Below, piece by piece: positions 1 through 9,546 of a stretch of 64,000 bases of DNA. The notes beneath the pieces were generated by a model. The model saw only the letters and a list, made by a program, of their open reading frames with translations, was not told where the DNA came from and ran no database searches. Where the stretch lies: positions 1,507,501 to 1,571,500 of the forward strand of contig NZ_CP067169.1 of assembly GCF_028553885.1 (NCBI RefSeq), given 5' to 3'. How positions within the stretch are numbered: position 1 is the first letter of the stretch; the number at the start of each line of letters is the position of its first letter. The translations under genes and the position numbers were made by a program. Source of the DNA: Paracoccus aestuarii. GTDB lineage: Bacteria; Pseudomonadota; Alphaproteobacteria; Rhodobacterales; Rhodobacteraceae.

Positions 1-752
1 GCCAGCCCATCGACCGCGTCACCGTCAAGCTGGGCGACAGCAGCCTGCCCCCCGGCGCGGGATCGGGCGGCAGCTGGGGTGCGTCCTCGACCGGCTCGGC
101 GGTGTTTCGCGCCTGCGAGGCGATCCGCGCGACGCTGGCCCAGTCCCTGGGCTGTTCGGGCGACGATCTGGTGCTGCAGGACGGCCAGGCCTCGGCCGAG
201 GGGGTCGAGGCCCGCGCGGTCACCGAGCTGCTGTCGGGCGATCTGACCCGAACCGGCCGGATCGAGCCGGGCGAGCAGATGGAGAAGGTCCATCAGGCCA
301 CCTATGGCGCCTTCTTCTGCGAGGTCGCGGTCAATGCCTTCACCGGCGAGACGCGGCTGCGGCGCATGACCGGGGCCTTCGGCTTCGGCCGGGTGCTGAA
401 TGCCAAGACGGCGCGGTCGCAATGCCTGGGCGGCATGGTCTGGGGCATCGGCAGCGCCCTGACCGAGGCGCTGTCCTTTGACGACCGCGACGGCCATCTG
501 GTCAATCACGACTTGGCCGAATACCACGTCCCCGTCGCCCGTGACATTCCCCCGATGGAGGTGATCCTGCTGGAGGAACGCGACCCCCATGCCTCGCCCA
601 TCCAGGCCAAGGGCGTGGGCGAACTGGGCATCTGCGGCGCGGCGGGCGCCATCGCCAACGCCGTCCACAATGCCTGCGGCGTGCGGCTGCGCGATTTCCC
701 GATGACACCCGACCGGCTGCTGCCGCATCTGCCCGACCCGTTCGGCGACTGA
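1..752 (+). CDS. Xanthine dehydrogenase family molybdopterin-binding subunit, C-terminal part
   Basis: The gene enters from the left edge in the frame beginning at base 3 and ends with TGA at 750-752. The visible part carries the family's glycine-rich stretch (LPPGAGSGGS) close to the edge, and near the end the sequence KGVGELGICGAAGAIANAV, which matches the conserved C-terminal Glu-containing loop (GVGE) of molybdenum hydroxylase large subunits. These enzymes hydroxylate purines, aldehydes or N-heterocycles using Mo-molybdopterin cytosine dinucleotide. An internal GTG at 102 is not the start. The substrate cannot be told from the fragment. The following gene encodes another molybdoenzyme, separated by 25 bases, so the two may be co-transcribed. 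Confidence 0.9.
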   Translation, partial: QPIDRVTVKLGDSSLPPGAGSGGSWGASSTGSAVFRACEAIRATLAQSLGCSGDDLVLQDGQASAEGVEARAVTELLSGDLTRTGRIEPGEQMEKVHQATYGAFFCEVAVNAFTGETRLRRMTGAFGFGRVLNAKTARSQCLGGMVWGIGSALTEALSFDDRDGHLVNHDLAEYHVPVARDIPPMEVILLEERDPHASPIQAKGVGELGICGAAGAIANAVHNACGVRLRDFPMTPDRLLPHLPDPFGD

Positions 753-777
753 ACGACCACCCCGGAAAGGACCCATC

Positions 778-3051
778 ATGGCTGACGACGCAGGAATCCC
801 CGATCTCGAACCCGTCGGCTATGATGGTCCCGTGGGGGGCTGGGGGTCGATGAAGGGCATGGCACAGGTGGGTCGCAAGGCCCATGCCGAACCCGGCGCG
901 CTGGACACGCTGCGCAAGCAGAACAAGCATGGGGGGACGATGTGCACCTCCTGTGCCTGGGGCAAGCCGCCGAACCCCCATGTGGCGGAATTCTGCGAGA
1001 ACGGCGCCAAGGCGACCCTGTGGGACCTAACCGGCGATCGCTGCGGCCCGGACCTGTTTCTGGACCGCAGCGTGTCCGAACTGGCCACATGGTCCGAATA
1101 TGACCTGGAACGGCTTGGCCGTCTGACCCATCCGCTGCGCTATGACGCGGCCACCGACCGCTATCTGGAGACCAGCTGGGAGGAGGCCTTTGCCGCCATC
1201 GGCGCCGAGCTGCGCGCGCTGGACCCCAAGGCGGTGACCTTCTACGCCTCGGGCAAGGCGGCGCTGGAGGCGTCGTTCCTCTATGGGCTGTTCGCGCGGG
1301 CCTTGGGGCATAACAACCTGCCCGACAGTTCGAACATGTGCCACGAGACCACCTCGATCGGGCTGAAGCAGGTCATCGGATCGCCTGTCGGCACCTGCAC
1401 GCTGGAGGATTTCGACCATTGCGACATGATCCTGCATGTCGGCCAGAACCCCGGCACGAACAGCCCCCGCATGCTGCACCCCCTGCAGGAGGCCGCCAAG
1501 CGCGGCTGCTGCATCGTGGCCATCAACCCGCTGCGCGAAAAGGGCCTGCTGGAATTCGCCAGCCCCCAGAGCCCGTGGCAGATGACCGTCGGATCGCCGA
1601 CCGAGATCTCGGACCGCTATCTGCAGGTGCGGCCGGGCGGCGACATCGCCGTGCTGTCGGGCATCGCCAAGCATGTGCTGCATCTGGAGGATGCCGAGGG
1701 CGGCGTTCTGGATCACGATTTCGTGGCGCAGCATACGGATGGGCTGGATGACTGGATGGCTTGGCTGCGCGACCAGTCCTGGGACGATCTGGAACGCGAA
1801 AGCGGCATCACCCGTGCGGCGATGGAGGCGGTAGGCGCGTCCTATGCGCGGGCCAAGGCGGTGATCGGCGTCTATGGAATGGGCATCACCCAGCATGTCC
1901 ATGGCGCGGATGCCATCGGCGCGCTCGTCAACCTGCTGCTGCTGCGCGGCAATATTGGCCGGCAGGGCGCCGGTTGCAGCCCCGTGCGCGGCCATTCCAA
2001 CGTGCAGGGCCAGCGCACCGTGGGCATCACTGAAAAGCCCGACCTGGTGCCGAACGACCGTCTGCGCGACCTGTTCGGCATGTCGCCCCCGATGGAGGAG
2101 GGTTGGAACACCAATGCCTTCGTCGCGGCCCTGCTGGAGGGGCGGGCGCAGGGCTTCATCGGGCTGGGCGGCAACCTGGCGCGCGCTGTCCCCGACCAGG
2201 ACCGCGTGGCCGAGGCTTGGGGCCGCATGCCCCTGACCGTGCATGTGGCGACGCGGCTGAACCGCACGCATCTGATGCCGGGGCGGTCGTCCTGGCTGCT
2301 GCCCTGCCTTGTGCGGGCCGAACAGGACCTGCAGCAGGGCGTGTACCAGCAGGTCACGATCGAGGACAGCTTCAGCCATATCCACGGCTCGATCGGGGCG
2401 CGCCAGCCCGCCGGGCCGCATCTGCGGTCCGAGGTGGCGATCGTGGCCGGGCTGGCCATGGCGACCCTGCCCGAGGATGCGGGCCTGCCTTGGGCCGGGT
2501 GGGCCGCCGATTACCGCCGCATCCGGGCGGCGATCGAACAGGTCTATCCCGACGATTTCGCGGATTTCGAACGGCGCATCGACCAGCCGGGCGGGTTCTA
2601 CCGCGGCAATCCCGCGCGCGAACGCCAGTGGCAGACGGAAAGCGGCAAGGCCCAGTTCACCTGCCCGGAATCGCTGGATGCGACGGGGCTGGGGGAACGG
2701 CCGGGCATCTACCGGCTGATCACGCTGCGGTCCAACGACCAGTTCAACACCACCGTCTATGGCATGTCCGACCGCCTGCGCGGGATCGAGGGCGACCGTA
2801 TGCTGGTGATGATGTCGCCCGCCGACATGGCCGCCGAGGGCCTGCGCCCCGATCAGCGCATCACCTTGGACGGGGCCGCCGATGACGGCATCGCGCGCAG
2901 CGTGGCCGGGTTGCGGGTCGTGCCCTATGACCTGCCACGGGGCAGTCTGGCGGGCTATTTCCCCGAACTGAACCCGCTGTCGCCGCTGTCGCGGGCCGAC
3001 AAGGCGTCGGACACTCCCGCCGCCAAGGGCATCCCCGTCCGGCTGGCCTGA
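778..3051 (+). CDS. FdhF/YdeP family molybdopterin oxidoreductase
   Basis: This 757-residue protein belongs to the FdhF/YdeP branch of bis-MGD molybdopterin oxidoreductases. Cys56, Cys59 and Cys73 (MCTSCAWG...FCENG) lie where the N-terminal Fe-S or zinc site is expected, followed by the molybdopterin-binding core (SSNMCHE around residue 190, GNIGRQGAGCSPVRGHSNVQG around 390) and a C-terminal molydopterin dinucleotide-binding domain (RSNDQFNTTVYG). The family is formate-dehydrogenase-like, but YdeP-type members often have unknown substrates and have been linked to acid resistance in E. coli. No signal peptide is seen, so it is probably cytoplasmic. An AAAGGA ribosome site precedes the ATG. The exact reaction is not known. 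Confidence 0.9.
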   Translation: MADDAGIPDLEPVGYDGPVGGWGSMKGMAQVGRKAHAEPGALDTLRKQNKHGGTMCTSCAWGKPPNPHVAEFCENGAKATLWDLTGDRCGPDLFLDRSVSELATWSEYDLERLGRLTHPLRYDAATDRYLETSWEEAFAAIGAELRALDPKAVTFYASGKAALEASFLYGLFARALGHNNLPDSSNMCHETTSIGLKQVIGSPVGTCTLEDFDHCDMILHVGQNPGTNSPRMLHPLQEAAKRGCCIVAINPLREKGLLEFASPQSPWQMTVGSPTEISDRYLQVRPGGDIAVLSGIAKHVLHLEDAEGGVLDHDFVAQHTDGLDDWMAWLRDQSWDDLERESGITRAAMEAVGASYARAKAVIGVYGMGITQHVHGADAIGALVNLLLLRGNIGRQGAGCSPVRGHSNVQGQRTVGITEKPDLVPNDRLRDLFGMSPPMEEGWNTNAFVAALLEGRAQGFIGLGGNLARAVPDQDRVAEAWGRMPLTVHVATRLNRTHLMPGRSSWLLPCLVRAEQDLQQGVYQQVTIEDSFSHIHGSIGARQPAGPHLRSEVAIVAGLAMATLPEDAGLPWAGWAADYRRIRAAIEQVYPDDFADFERRIDQPGGFYRGNPARERQWQTESGKAQFTCPESLDATGLGERPGIYRLITLRSNDQFNTTVYGMSDRLRGIEGDRMLVMMSPADMAAEGLRPDQRITLDGAADDGIARSVAGLRVVPYDLPRGSLAGYFPELNPLSPLSRADKASDTPAAKGIPVRLA

Positions 3052-3068
3052 TCGCTGTGGCCGAACGG

Positions 3069-3093
3069 CCACCCCGGGCGCGGCTCGGGGTGG
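3069..3093 (+). terminator. GC-rich hairpin after the YdeP-type gene
   Basis: A perfect 8-bp inverted repeat (CCACCCCG / CGGGGTGG) with a 9-base loop lies 17 bases after the stop of the molybdoenzyme gene. No T-tract follows, so it is only a possible termination or mRNA-end structure. Confidence 0.35.
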
Positions 3094-3151
3094 GGCGGTG
3101 ATTGACCCCCGCGCGCCGCGCGCCGATGGTGCGGGCCACGGGGGATTTATC

Positions 3152-4393
3152 ATGACAGGCTATGCGGATGCGCGCCGGATCGAGGCGCTGATCGAGGGAT
3201 TGGACCGCTGCACGGCGACGCCGGGGCAGGGGACGACGCGGCTGACCTATTCCCGCGAATACCGCGCCGCTGCCGATCTGCTGATCGCGCGGATGACCGA
3301 CGCCGGGCTGGCGGTGCGCGAGGATGCGGTCGGCACCGTCTTTGGCAGGTTGCAGGGGTTGGACCCGGATCTGCCGCCGATCCTGGCCGGATCGCATCTG
3401 GACAGCGTGCCCCATGGCGGGCGTTTCGACGGCCCGGCGGGGATCGTGGCCGCGCTGGAGGCCGCTTGCCTGTTCCGCGATCTGGGCCTGCGCCCGCAGC
3501 GCAGCATCGAGGTGGTGGCCCTGATCGAGGAGGAGGGCACGCGCTTTGGCGGCGGGCTTTTCGGGTCGCGCCTGCTGACGGGGCAGGTCGATCCGGCGGA
3601 TCTGGAGGCGATCCGCGATGATGACGGGGTCTCGGCCGCGGATGCGATGCGCGGCTATGGGCTGGACCCGGCGCTGGCGGGGCAGGCGGCCTTGGCGCCG
3701 GGATCGGTGCATGCCTTTCTGGAACTGCATATCGAACAGGGCCCGGTCCTGGAGGCCGATCGGCTGGACGTGGCCATCGTCGATCGCATCGTGGGGCTGG
3801 CGCAGCTGCGCGTCACCGTGCGCGGCCGGGCGGGCCATGCGGGCACGGTGCCGATGGATCAGCGGCGCGACGCGCTGCAGGGCGCGGTGGCGATCCTGGC
3901 CCAGCTGCCGGACCTGGCGCGCCAGACCGGGCCGGATGCCGTCCTGACCGTCGGCAAGCTGGAGGTGCTGCCCGGCGGCGCCAATGTCATCCCCGACCGG
4001 GTGACCTTCACCGTCGATCTGCGCGCCCCGGAGGAGGCCGCCGTCCTGCGCCTGATCCAGATGGTCGAGGGCTGCGTGACCCATGCGCAGGGCAACGGGC
4101 TGGACTGCGCGGTGGAACGCCAACTCCATGCCGCGCCCACGCCGCTGTCGGAACAGCTGCGCGCCGTGCTGACCGACCAGGCCGAGGATCTGGGCCTGTC
4201 GCATCGGGTGATGGTCAGCGGGGCGGGCCATGACGCGATGATCATGGCGGGGCTGGCGCCCACCGGCCTCGTCTTCGTCCCGAGCCGGGGCGGGCTGTCG
4301 CACACGCCCGAGGAATGGACCGATTACGCCCAGCTGGCGCGCGGGGCCGACCTGATCTTTGCCGCGCTGCGCCGCCTGTCGGGCGCGGCCTAG
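3152..4393 (+). CDS. Zn-dependent M20 family hydrolase (allantoate amidohydrolase / N-carbamoyl-amino-acid hydrolase type)
   Basis: The 413-residue product has the M20 amidase layout. The first metal-binding motif is GSHLDSVPHGG (His82, Asp84), the second is the EEEGTRFGG stretch (about residues 126-134), HIEQGP lies further on, and the final metal histidine is in GLSHTPEEW. The hydantoinase/carbamoylase subfamily cleaves allantoate, ureidoglycolate, N-carbamoyl amino acids or beta-ureidopropionate. Start 3152 was preferred over an in-frame upstream ATG at 3098 because it follows a GGGGGA-type ribosome site and matches the usual N-terminus. Proximity to a xanthine-dehydrogenase-type gene makes purine degradation plausible, but this is inference. 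The 3' end overlaps the convergent protease gene by 4 bases. Confidence 0.88.
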   Translation: MTGYADARRIEALIEGLDRCTATPGQGTTRLTYSREYRAAADLLIARMTDAGLAVREDAVGTVFGRLQGLDPDLPPILAGSHLDSVPHGGRFDGPAGIVAALEAACLFRDLGLRPQRSIEVVALIEEEGTRFGGGLFGSRLLTGQVDPADLEAIRDDDGVSAADAMRGYGLDPALAGQAALAPGSVHAFLELHIEQGPVLEADRLDVAIVDRIVGLAQLRVTVRGRAGHAGTVPMDQRRDALQGAVAILAQLPDLARQTGPDAVLTVGKLEVLPGGANVIPDRVTFTVDLRAPEEAAVLRLIQMVEGCVTHAQGNGLDCAVERQLHAAPTPLSEQLRAVLTDQAEDLGLSHRVMVSGAGHDAMIMAGLAPTGLVFVPSRGGLSHTPEEWTDYAQLARGADLIFAALRRLSGAA

Positions 4394-4959
4394 CGTTCCA
4401 GCATCAGCAGGTCGCCCTCGAAGCTGACGCGGGCGAAGCGGCGCAGATAGGACATGCCCAGCAGGCTGTCCTGCAGGTCGCTGTCGATGACCACGGCGCG
4501 CACGTCGCGGTCGCGCACCTCGCCGATGGCGAAGTCGCGGATGGTCACGGGCGCGGTCGGCACCTGACCGTTCGCGGTCATGGCCATGCCGGTATAGCGC
4601 AGCCCGTCCGGGTCCAGCCCGATCCGTTCCGCATCCCCGCGGCTGAGCGCGACGCTGGTCGCGCCGGTGTCGATGATGAAGCTGACCGGGGTGCCGTTCA
4701 GCTCGGCCTGCAGGTGGAAATGGCCGCCGCGGCCCACCGGGATCTGGATGCGGGCGCCGTCCTCCATGACCTGCTGGCGCGGGGTGCCGCCCATCCACCA
4801 ATCCGCGGCCAGGGTCAGCCCCGCGAAGATCACCGCCCAGAGCATCAGCTGGCGCAGCGCGCGCCCGCCGCGGCCGGCCAGCTCGAACAGCATCGCCCCG
4901 CCCACGACCACCAGCAGCAGCAGATAGAACCCGACCCGCGCGATGTCGTCGCCGCTCAT
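4390..4959 (-). CDS. TIGR02281-type membrane-anchored retropepsin-like aspartic protease
   Basis: The 189-residue protein has two hydrophobic segments (about residues 10-26 and 36-52) followed by a retroviral-type aspartic protease domain. The active-site triad is Asp97-Thr98-Gly99 (FIIDTGAT), and the typical LLGMSYL strand lies near the C-terminus. Members of this clan AA family (TIGR02281) act as dimers and are common in alphaproteobacteria; their substrates are mostly unknown. Its ATG overlaps the stop of the upstream marC gene (ATGA), so translation is probably coupled. Confidence 0.85.
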   Translation of the reverse strand: MSGDDIARVGFYLLLLVVVGGAMLFELAGRGGRALRQLMLWAVIFAGLTLAADWWMGGTPRQQVMEDGARIQIPVGRGGHFHLQAELNGTPVSFIIDTGATSVALSRGDAERIGLDPDGLRYTGMAMTANGQVPTAPVTIRDFAIGEVRDRDVRAVVIDSDLQDSLLGMSYLRRFARVSFEGDLLMLER

Positions 4960-5576
4960 CCGAAAAGGCCCGATCCGATCAGCCCGTCGATGACGAACTG
5001 GACCGACAGCGCCGCCAGCAGCATCCCCAAGAGCCGCGTGACGACCATGGTGCCGGTGCGGCCCAGGGCGCGTGCCAGGGGCGTGGCCAGCATGAACAGC
5101 ACCATGCAGATCGCCAGCACGGCCAGCATCATCACATGGACCATGACCACATGGCCCACCCCCTGGTTGTCGCCGACCAGCAGGATCATCGTGGCCAGCG
5201 CGCCCGGACCCGCCAGCAGCGGCATGGCCAGCGGAAAGACCGACGGGTCATGGCCGGGATCGTCGCCCTCGGCCTGGCCCTCGCGGCGTTCGGTGCGGCG
5301 CTCGAACAGCATGTCCAGCGCGGTCAGGAACAAAAGCAGCCCCCCCGCGATCCGGAAGGCCGAGATGGATATCCCGATCCCCGACAGGATCGCGTCCCCG
5401 GTCAGCCCGAACAGCGTCAGCAGGATCGCCGCGATGATCAGCGACCGCAGCCCGATGCGGCGCCGTTCGGCCCCCGACATGCCCGGCGTCAGCGCGATGA
5501 AGATCGGGGCCAGCCCGATCGGGTCGATGACCACAAACAGCGTGACGAAGGCGGTGATATAGAGCGCGATGTCCAT
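4956..5576 (-). CDS. MarC family integral membrane protein
   Basis: The 206-residue, very hydrophobic protein has about six membrane segments. Family hallmarks are FVVIDPIGLAPIF near the N-terminus and PLAMPLLAGPGALATMI in the middle, separated by a charged loop (about residues 95-115) rich in Arg, Glu and Asp. MarC proteins are inner-membrane proteins of uncertain function; the old link to multiple antibiotic resistance was not upheld. It is the first gene of a two-gene minus-strand operon with the aspartic protease and is divergent from tatA. Confidence 0.88.
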   Translation of the reverse strand: MDIALYITAFVTLFVVIDPIGLAPIFIALTPGMSGAERRRIGLRSLIIAAILLTLFGLTGDAILSGIGISISAFRIAGGLLLFLTALDMLFERRTERREGQAEGDDPGHDPSVFPLAMPLLAGPGALATMILLVGDNQGVGHVVMVHVMMLAVLAICMVLFMLATPLARALGRTGTMVVTRLLGMLLAALSVQFVIDGLIGSGLFG

Positions 5577-5642
5577 GCACCCTTATTGCGCGCCGCGCCG
5601 CCGGTGCCAAGCGCGGACGCGGGGGCAGGGCCGCAAAGGCCT

Positions 5643-5671
5643 TTGCAATCACCTGCCCGAAGGCCTAGATA
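5643..5671 (+). promoter_or_regulatory. Candidate promoter of the tatABC operon
   Basis: TTGCAA (5643-5648) and TAGATA (5666-5671) are separated by 17 bases, a good sigma-70-type pair, about 43 bases upstream of the tatA ATG in the marC-tatA divergent gap. Confidence 0.55.
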
Positions 5672-5713
5672 TGGGCACGCGGGCGGACGATCCGACCCGC
5701 GAGGGAGTTACTC

Positions 5714-6010
5714 ATGCTGAACAATATCGGCCTTCCCGGCCTTCTTCTCATCGCCGTCGTCGTGCTGGTGCTGTTCGGGCGCGGCAAGATCTCGTCGCTG
5801 ATGGGCGAGGTGGGCAAGGGCATCACCGCCTTCAAGCGCGGCGTCAAGGACGGATCCGAGGAGGTGGAATCGGCCGCCGACGCGACCCGCGACACGACCC
5901 ATCCCGTGCCCCCGCGCCAGGTGCCGGGCGAGACCGCGCGCGACGTCACCCCGCATGCCGCGCCCCCCGGCTCGACTGTGCCTGGCCCGCAGACGCGCGA
6001 CCACAACTGA
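5714..6010 (+). CDS. tatA: Twin-arginine translocase subunit TatA
   Basis: This 98-residue protein has the TatA/E layout: a short N-terminal membrane helix (about residues 5-21), the [17 protein letters not shown] hinge and amphipathic helix, then a hydrophilic, disordered tail. TatA forms the variable-size channel that carries folded proteins across the inner membrane. It is followed at 21 bases by tatB and then tatC. Tat substrates in this window include SoxY, SoxB, SoxC, SoxF, the SoxH-like protein and the IorB-like subunit, inferred from their RR signals. Confidence 0.95.
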   Translation: MLNNIGLPGLLLIAVVVLVLFGRGKISSLMGEVGKGITAFKRGVKDGSEEVESAADATRDTTHPVPPRQVPGETARDVTPHAAPPGSTVPGPQTRDHN

Positions 6011-6031
6011 TCCCGGAAAGGCAGGGTCCCC

Positions 6032-6502
6032 ATGCTGGACATCGGCTGGACCGAGCTGCTGCTGATCGGCATCGTGGCGCTGATCGTGGTGGGTCCCAAG
6101 GACCTGCCCCATCTGTTCCATTCGCTTGGCCGGATCACGGCCAGGGCCCGCAGCATGGCCCGCGAATTCTCCTCGGCGATGGAGGATGCGGCCAAGGGGT
6201 CGGGCCTCGATGACGCGGCCAAGTCGCTGCGTGACGTCAAGGACCTGACCTCGCGCAAATCCATGGGGCTGGACGCGCTGGACCGCGCCGCCGACCGGTT
6301 CGAGAAATGGGACCCCAAGCGTCCCGCGACCCGCAAGGCCCCCGAAACCGCGCCCAAGCCCGATCCCGCGGCCCCCGCCGATGCGGTGGCCGATGCCGCC
6401 GTGCCGACGCCCGCACCGGCCCCGGCCCCCGTTCAGGTTCAGGGCGAGGCCACGGGCCGGCGGCTGCATGCGGTGCGCCGCAGCGACATGAAAGACGACT
6501 GA
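6032..6502 (+). CDS. tatB: Sec-independent protein translocase TatB
   Basis: The 156-residue protein starts with the TatB signature [21 protein letters not shown], followed by PKDLP and a long amphipathic helix. A proline/alanine-rich tail (about residues 108-140) follows. TatB works with TatC as receptor for twin-arginine signal peptides. An AAAGG ribosome site precedes the ATG. It sits between tatA and tatC. Confidence 0.95.
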   Translation: MLDIGWTELLLIGIVALIVVGPKDLPHLFHSLGRITARARSMAREFSSAMEDAAKGSGLDDAAKSLRDVKDLTSRKSMGLDALDRAADRFEKWDPKRPATRKAPETAPKPDPAAPADAVADAAVPTPAPAPAPVQVQGEATGRRLHAVRRSDMKDD

Positions 6503-6503
6503 C

Positions 6504-7367
6504 GTGGCCACAAAGACCAGCAAGGACGATATCGACGACAGCTCGGCCCCGCTGATCGAGCATCTGGCCGAACTGCGCACGCGCATCATCTGGTCGGTGG
6601 TGGCCTTCATCACCGCGATGGTGCTGTGCTATACGGTCTGGAACCCGATCTACAATTTCCTGACCCAGCCCATCTGCCACGCGCTGGAGGAACGCGGCCA
6701 GGAATGCGGCCTGATCCTGCTGAAACTGCAGGAGGGGTTCTTCGTCGCCATCCGCATCTCGTTCCTGGGCGGCTTCGTGCTGGCCTTTCCGGTGATCGCC
6801 TATCAGATGTGGCGCTTTGTGGCGCCGGGCCTCTATCGCAACGAGAAGGCGGCGTTCCTGCCGTTCCTGGTGGCCTCGCCGGTGATGTTCTTCATCGGGG
6901 CGTCCTTCGCCTTCTACGTCATCCTGCCGATGGCCTATGATTTTTTCCTGGGCTTCCAGCAGGGTCCGCTGCAGCTGCCGGACGACGCGGCGACCGCGCC
7001 CGCCGACAACCCGCTGGCGGCGATCGTCTTTCAGGGCTCGGTCGACGAATATCTGAAGCTGACGACCAAGTTCATCCTGGCCTTCGGGCTGTCCTTCCAG
7101 CTGCCGGTGCTGCTGACGCTGATGGGGCGGGCGGGGCTGGTCTCCGCCAAGGGGCTGGGATCGGTGCGCCGCTATGCGGTGCTGGCGATCCTGGTGCTGG
7201 CCGCCGTCGCCACGCCGCCCGACGTGATCTCGCAGGTGGTGCTGTTCGTGGTGGTCTATGGCCTCTACGAGGTGTCGATCCAGCTGGTCGCCCGGATCGA
7301 GCGCAAGCGCGAGGCCGAGCTGCGCGCCCAAGGCCTGTGGGTCGAGGATGAGGACGACCGGCCGTGA
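6504..7367 (+). CDS. tatC: Twin-arginine translocase subunit TatC
   Basis: This 287-residue protein has six predicted membrane helices and TatC hallmarks: [12 protein letters not shown] at the N-terminus (Glu and Arg needed for signal recognition), [17 protein letters not shown] in the middle and a conserved Pro-rich TPPDVISQ loop. The start is GTG, one base after the tatB stop. An acidic stretch of about 20 residues after helix 4 ([14 protein letters not shown]) is an extension in a periplasmic loop. The last bases overlap the GTG of the downstream ATPase gene. Confidence 0.95.
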   Translation: MATKTSKDDIDDSSAPLIEHLAELRTRIIWSVVAFITAMVLCYTVWNPIYNFLTQPICHALEERGQECGLILLKLQEGFFVAIRISFLGGFVLAFPVIAYQMWRFVAPGLYRNEKAAFLPFLVASPVMFFIGASFAFYVILPMAYDFFLGFQQGPLQLPDDAATAPADNPLAAIVFQGSVDEYLKLTTKFILAFGLSFQLPVLLTLMGRAGLVSAKGLGSVRRYAVLAILVLAAVATPPDVISQVVLFVVVYGLYEVSIQLVARIERKREAELRAQGLWVEDEDDRP

Positions 7368-8206
7368 GGCTGGCGCTGGACCGCATCGCCGATGCGCTGG
7401 ACCGGATGGCCCCGCCGCCGGTCCCCGCGCCCGATTTCACCGCCGCCCCGGCCTTTGTCTGGCATCCGGGTCCCGACCGGCTGGAGCCCGTGGCCCGGGT
7501 GGACCGGGTCGATCTGGACCTGCTGCTGGGCATCGACCGGGCCAAGCGGACGCTCTTGGACAACACGCTGCAATTCGCGCGCGGGCATGGGGCGAACAAC
7601 GCGCTGCTCTGGGGCGCGCGGGGAATGGGGAAATCATCCCTGGTCAAGGCCGTCCATGCCGAGGCCGTGGCCCAGGGCCTGCCCCTGACCCTGGTCGAGA
7701 TCGCGCGCGAGGATCTGGCATCGGTGGGTCGGCTGCTGGCGATGCTGGGGGCGGCGCGGGACCGGCGTTTCCTGCTGTTTTCCGACGATCTGTCCTTCAG
7801 CCATGACGATACGCAGTATAAATCGCTGAAGGCGGTGCTGGATGGCGGCATCGCGGGGCGGCCGGGCAATGTGATCCTCTATGCGACATCGAACCGACGC
7901 CACCTGATGCCGCGCGACATGATCGACAATGAACGCGCCAGCGCCATCCATCCCGGCGAGGCGGTCGAGGAAAAGGTATCCCTGTCGGACCGCTTCGGGC
8001 TGTGGCTGGGCTTTCACCCCTGCGACCAGGACCAGTTCCTGGCGATGGTGCGCGGCTATTGCGACAGCCACGGGCTGCGGATCGATGACGAACGCCTGCG
8101 GGCCGAGGCGATCGAATGGCAGGCCACGCGCGGCGCGCGGTCGGGCCGGGTGGCGTGGCAGTTCTTCACCGACCTGGCCGGGCGTCACGGCATGGCGGTC
8201 GGATGA
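7364..8206 (+). CDS. DUF815 family AAA-type ATPase
   Basis: The 280-residue protein carries a Walker A motif at residues 84-91 (GARGMGKS), a Walker-B-like LLFSDDLSF near 145 and a sensor-1-like ATSNRRHL near 170, typical of DUF815 ATPases related to AAA+ proteins. The biochemical role is not established. The GTG start overlaps the tatC stop (GTGA) and its stop overlaps the next ATG (ATGA), giving a tightly coupled tatC-ATPase-regulator run. Whether it has any role in Tat export is untested. Confidence 0.85.
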   Translation: MRLALDRIADALDRMAPPPVPAPDFTAAPAFVWHPGPDRLEPVARVDRVDLDLLLGIDRAKRTLLDNTLQFARGHGANNALLWGARGMGKSSLVKAVHAEAVAQGLPLTLVEIAREDLASVGRLLAMLGAARDRRFLLFSDDLSFSHDDTQYKSLKAVLDGGIAGRPGNVILYATSNRRHLMPRDMIDNERASAIHPGEAVEEKVSLSDRFGLWLGFHPCDQDQFLAMVRGYCDSHGLRIDDERLRAEAIEWQATRGARSGRVAWQFFTDLAGRHGMAVG

Positions 8207-9480
8207 CCGCCCGCGGCGCCAGCAGCGGCACGCGCATCCGCGAACGCCGCCTGGCCCTGTCGCGACGCCAGGCGGATGTGGCGCGGGCGGTGGGCATCTC
8301 GCCCGCCTATCTGAACCTGATCGAACATAACCGCCGCCCCGTCGGCCCCGAACTGATCGCCAAGCTGGCCCAAGAGCTGGACGTCCCCGCCGACGAGCTG
8401 GCCGAGGGCCGCGAAGAGGTGCGCATCGCCGCCCTGCGCGAGGCCGCGGCCCATCCCGTCGCCGGCGCCACCGCGGCCGAGCTGGACCAGATCGGCGAAT
8501 TGCTGGCCCGCTTTCCCGGCTGGTCGGCGCTGCTGATCGCCCATTCGCGGCGCGGCGCGGGGCTGGAAAAGCAGCTGGTCGACCTGTCCGACCGGATGAC
8601 CCAGGACCCCTATCTGCTGACCACCCTGCACGAGGTCCTGTCGGCGGTGACCTCGGTGCGCTCGACCGCCGCGATCCTGGTCGAGGAGGGTGACATCTCG
8701 CCCGAATGGCGGCGGCGCTTCTATGCGAACCTGCATCAGGACAGCCAGCGCCTGTCGCTGACCGCGCAGGGGCTGGCCGCCTATCTGGACAGCTTCGAGG
8801 CCGAGGGCAACGCCTCGACCCCGCAGGAGGAGGTCGAGGCCTGGCTGGCCGAAGCCGGCGGGGATGCGCCCGATCCGGCGGGCCTGTCATCGGATGCGGC
8901 GCGCGCGATGGCCGCCGATCTGACGCGGGCGCTGCAGGCGGACCGCACGCTGTTGCCCGACCGGATGCTGGTCGATGCCATCCCAGCGGCGGGCACGTCC
9001 CCCGATCCGGTGCGGCTGGCCGAGAGGCTGGGGCTGCCGATGGATCTGGTGCTGCGGCGGCTGGCCGATCTGCGCCCGGCGGGGTTTTCGGGGGCGGGCC
9101 TCATGGTCTGCGACGGGTCGGGGGCGCTGGTGCTGCGCCGCGCGGCCGAGGGGTTCGCGCTGCCGCGGCCGGGGGACAGCTGCGCGCTCTGGCCGCTGTT
9201 CCAGACGCTGGCCATGCCGCAGGTGGCGCTGGCCCGCGCGGTCGCCATGCCCGACGGGCGGCATTTCCGCACCCTGTCCTGGGCGCAGCGGCGCCAGCCC
9301 CTGGGTCTGGGCGGCCCGGTCCTGACCGAGGCGCTGATGCTGATGGTCCCGGCCGAGGGTCCGGTGCCCGCCGATGCGCTGCCCATCGGCCCGGCCTGCC
9401 GCATCTGTCCGCGCACCGATTGTCCCGCGCGGCGCGAGGAATCCGTGCTGGTGCCCCAGGCCGGGATGGCGCGGGCCTGA
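8203..9480 (+). CDS. XRE-family regulator with DUF2083 (ScfR/RamB/short-chain acyl-CoA regulator type)
   Basis: The 425-residue protein begins with an XRE helix-turn-helix (about residues 10-65; GISPAYLNLIEHNRRP is the recognition region). A long central region and a C-terminal DUF2083 domain with a cysteine cluster (CRICPRTDCPARRE) follow. Regulators of this architecture control short-chain fatty-acid or glyoxylate metabolism in actinobacteria and occur widely in Rhodobacteraceae. The start at 8203 (ATGA overlap with the ATPase gene) was chosen over an in-frame upstream ATG at 8116, which would lie deep inside the ATPase gene. The target genes are unknown. Confidence 0.85.
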   Translation: MTARGASSGTRIRERRLALSRRQADVARAVGISPAYLNLIEHNRRPVGPELIAKLAQELDVPADELAEGREEVRIAALREAAAHPVAGATAAELDQIGELLARFPGWSALLIAHSRRGAGLEKQLVDLSDRMTQDPYLLTTLHEVLSAVTSVRSTAAILVEEGDISPEWRRRFYANLHQDSQRLSLTAQGLAAYLDSFEAEGNASTPQEEVEAWLAEAGGDAPDPAGLSSDAARAMAADLTRALQADRTLLPDRMLVDAIPAAGTSPDPVRLAERLGLPMDLVLRRLADLRPAGFSGAGLMVCDGSGALVLRRAAEGFALPRPGDSCALWPLFQTLAMPQVALARAVAMPDGRHFRTLSWAQRRQPLGLGGPVLTEALMLMVPAEGPVPADALPIGPACRICPRTDCPARREESVLVPQAGMARA

Positions 9481-9546
9481 ATGGTGCTTTGACACGGGCC
9501 CGTGATCCGGCCCATTATCGCCCGACGCAGACCGTGGAGGGGGCGG

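Noticed and set aside
1027..3153. Long minus-strand open frame (708 codons) opposite the YdeP-type gene
   Set aside because: It is a GC-bias shadow of the sense gene; its product is low-complexity Arg/His/Gln-rich and matches no family.
2861..4801. Minus-strand open frame spanning two genes
   Set aside because: It crosses the M20 gene and part of the protease gene in a wrong frame; no recognisable domain.
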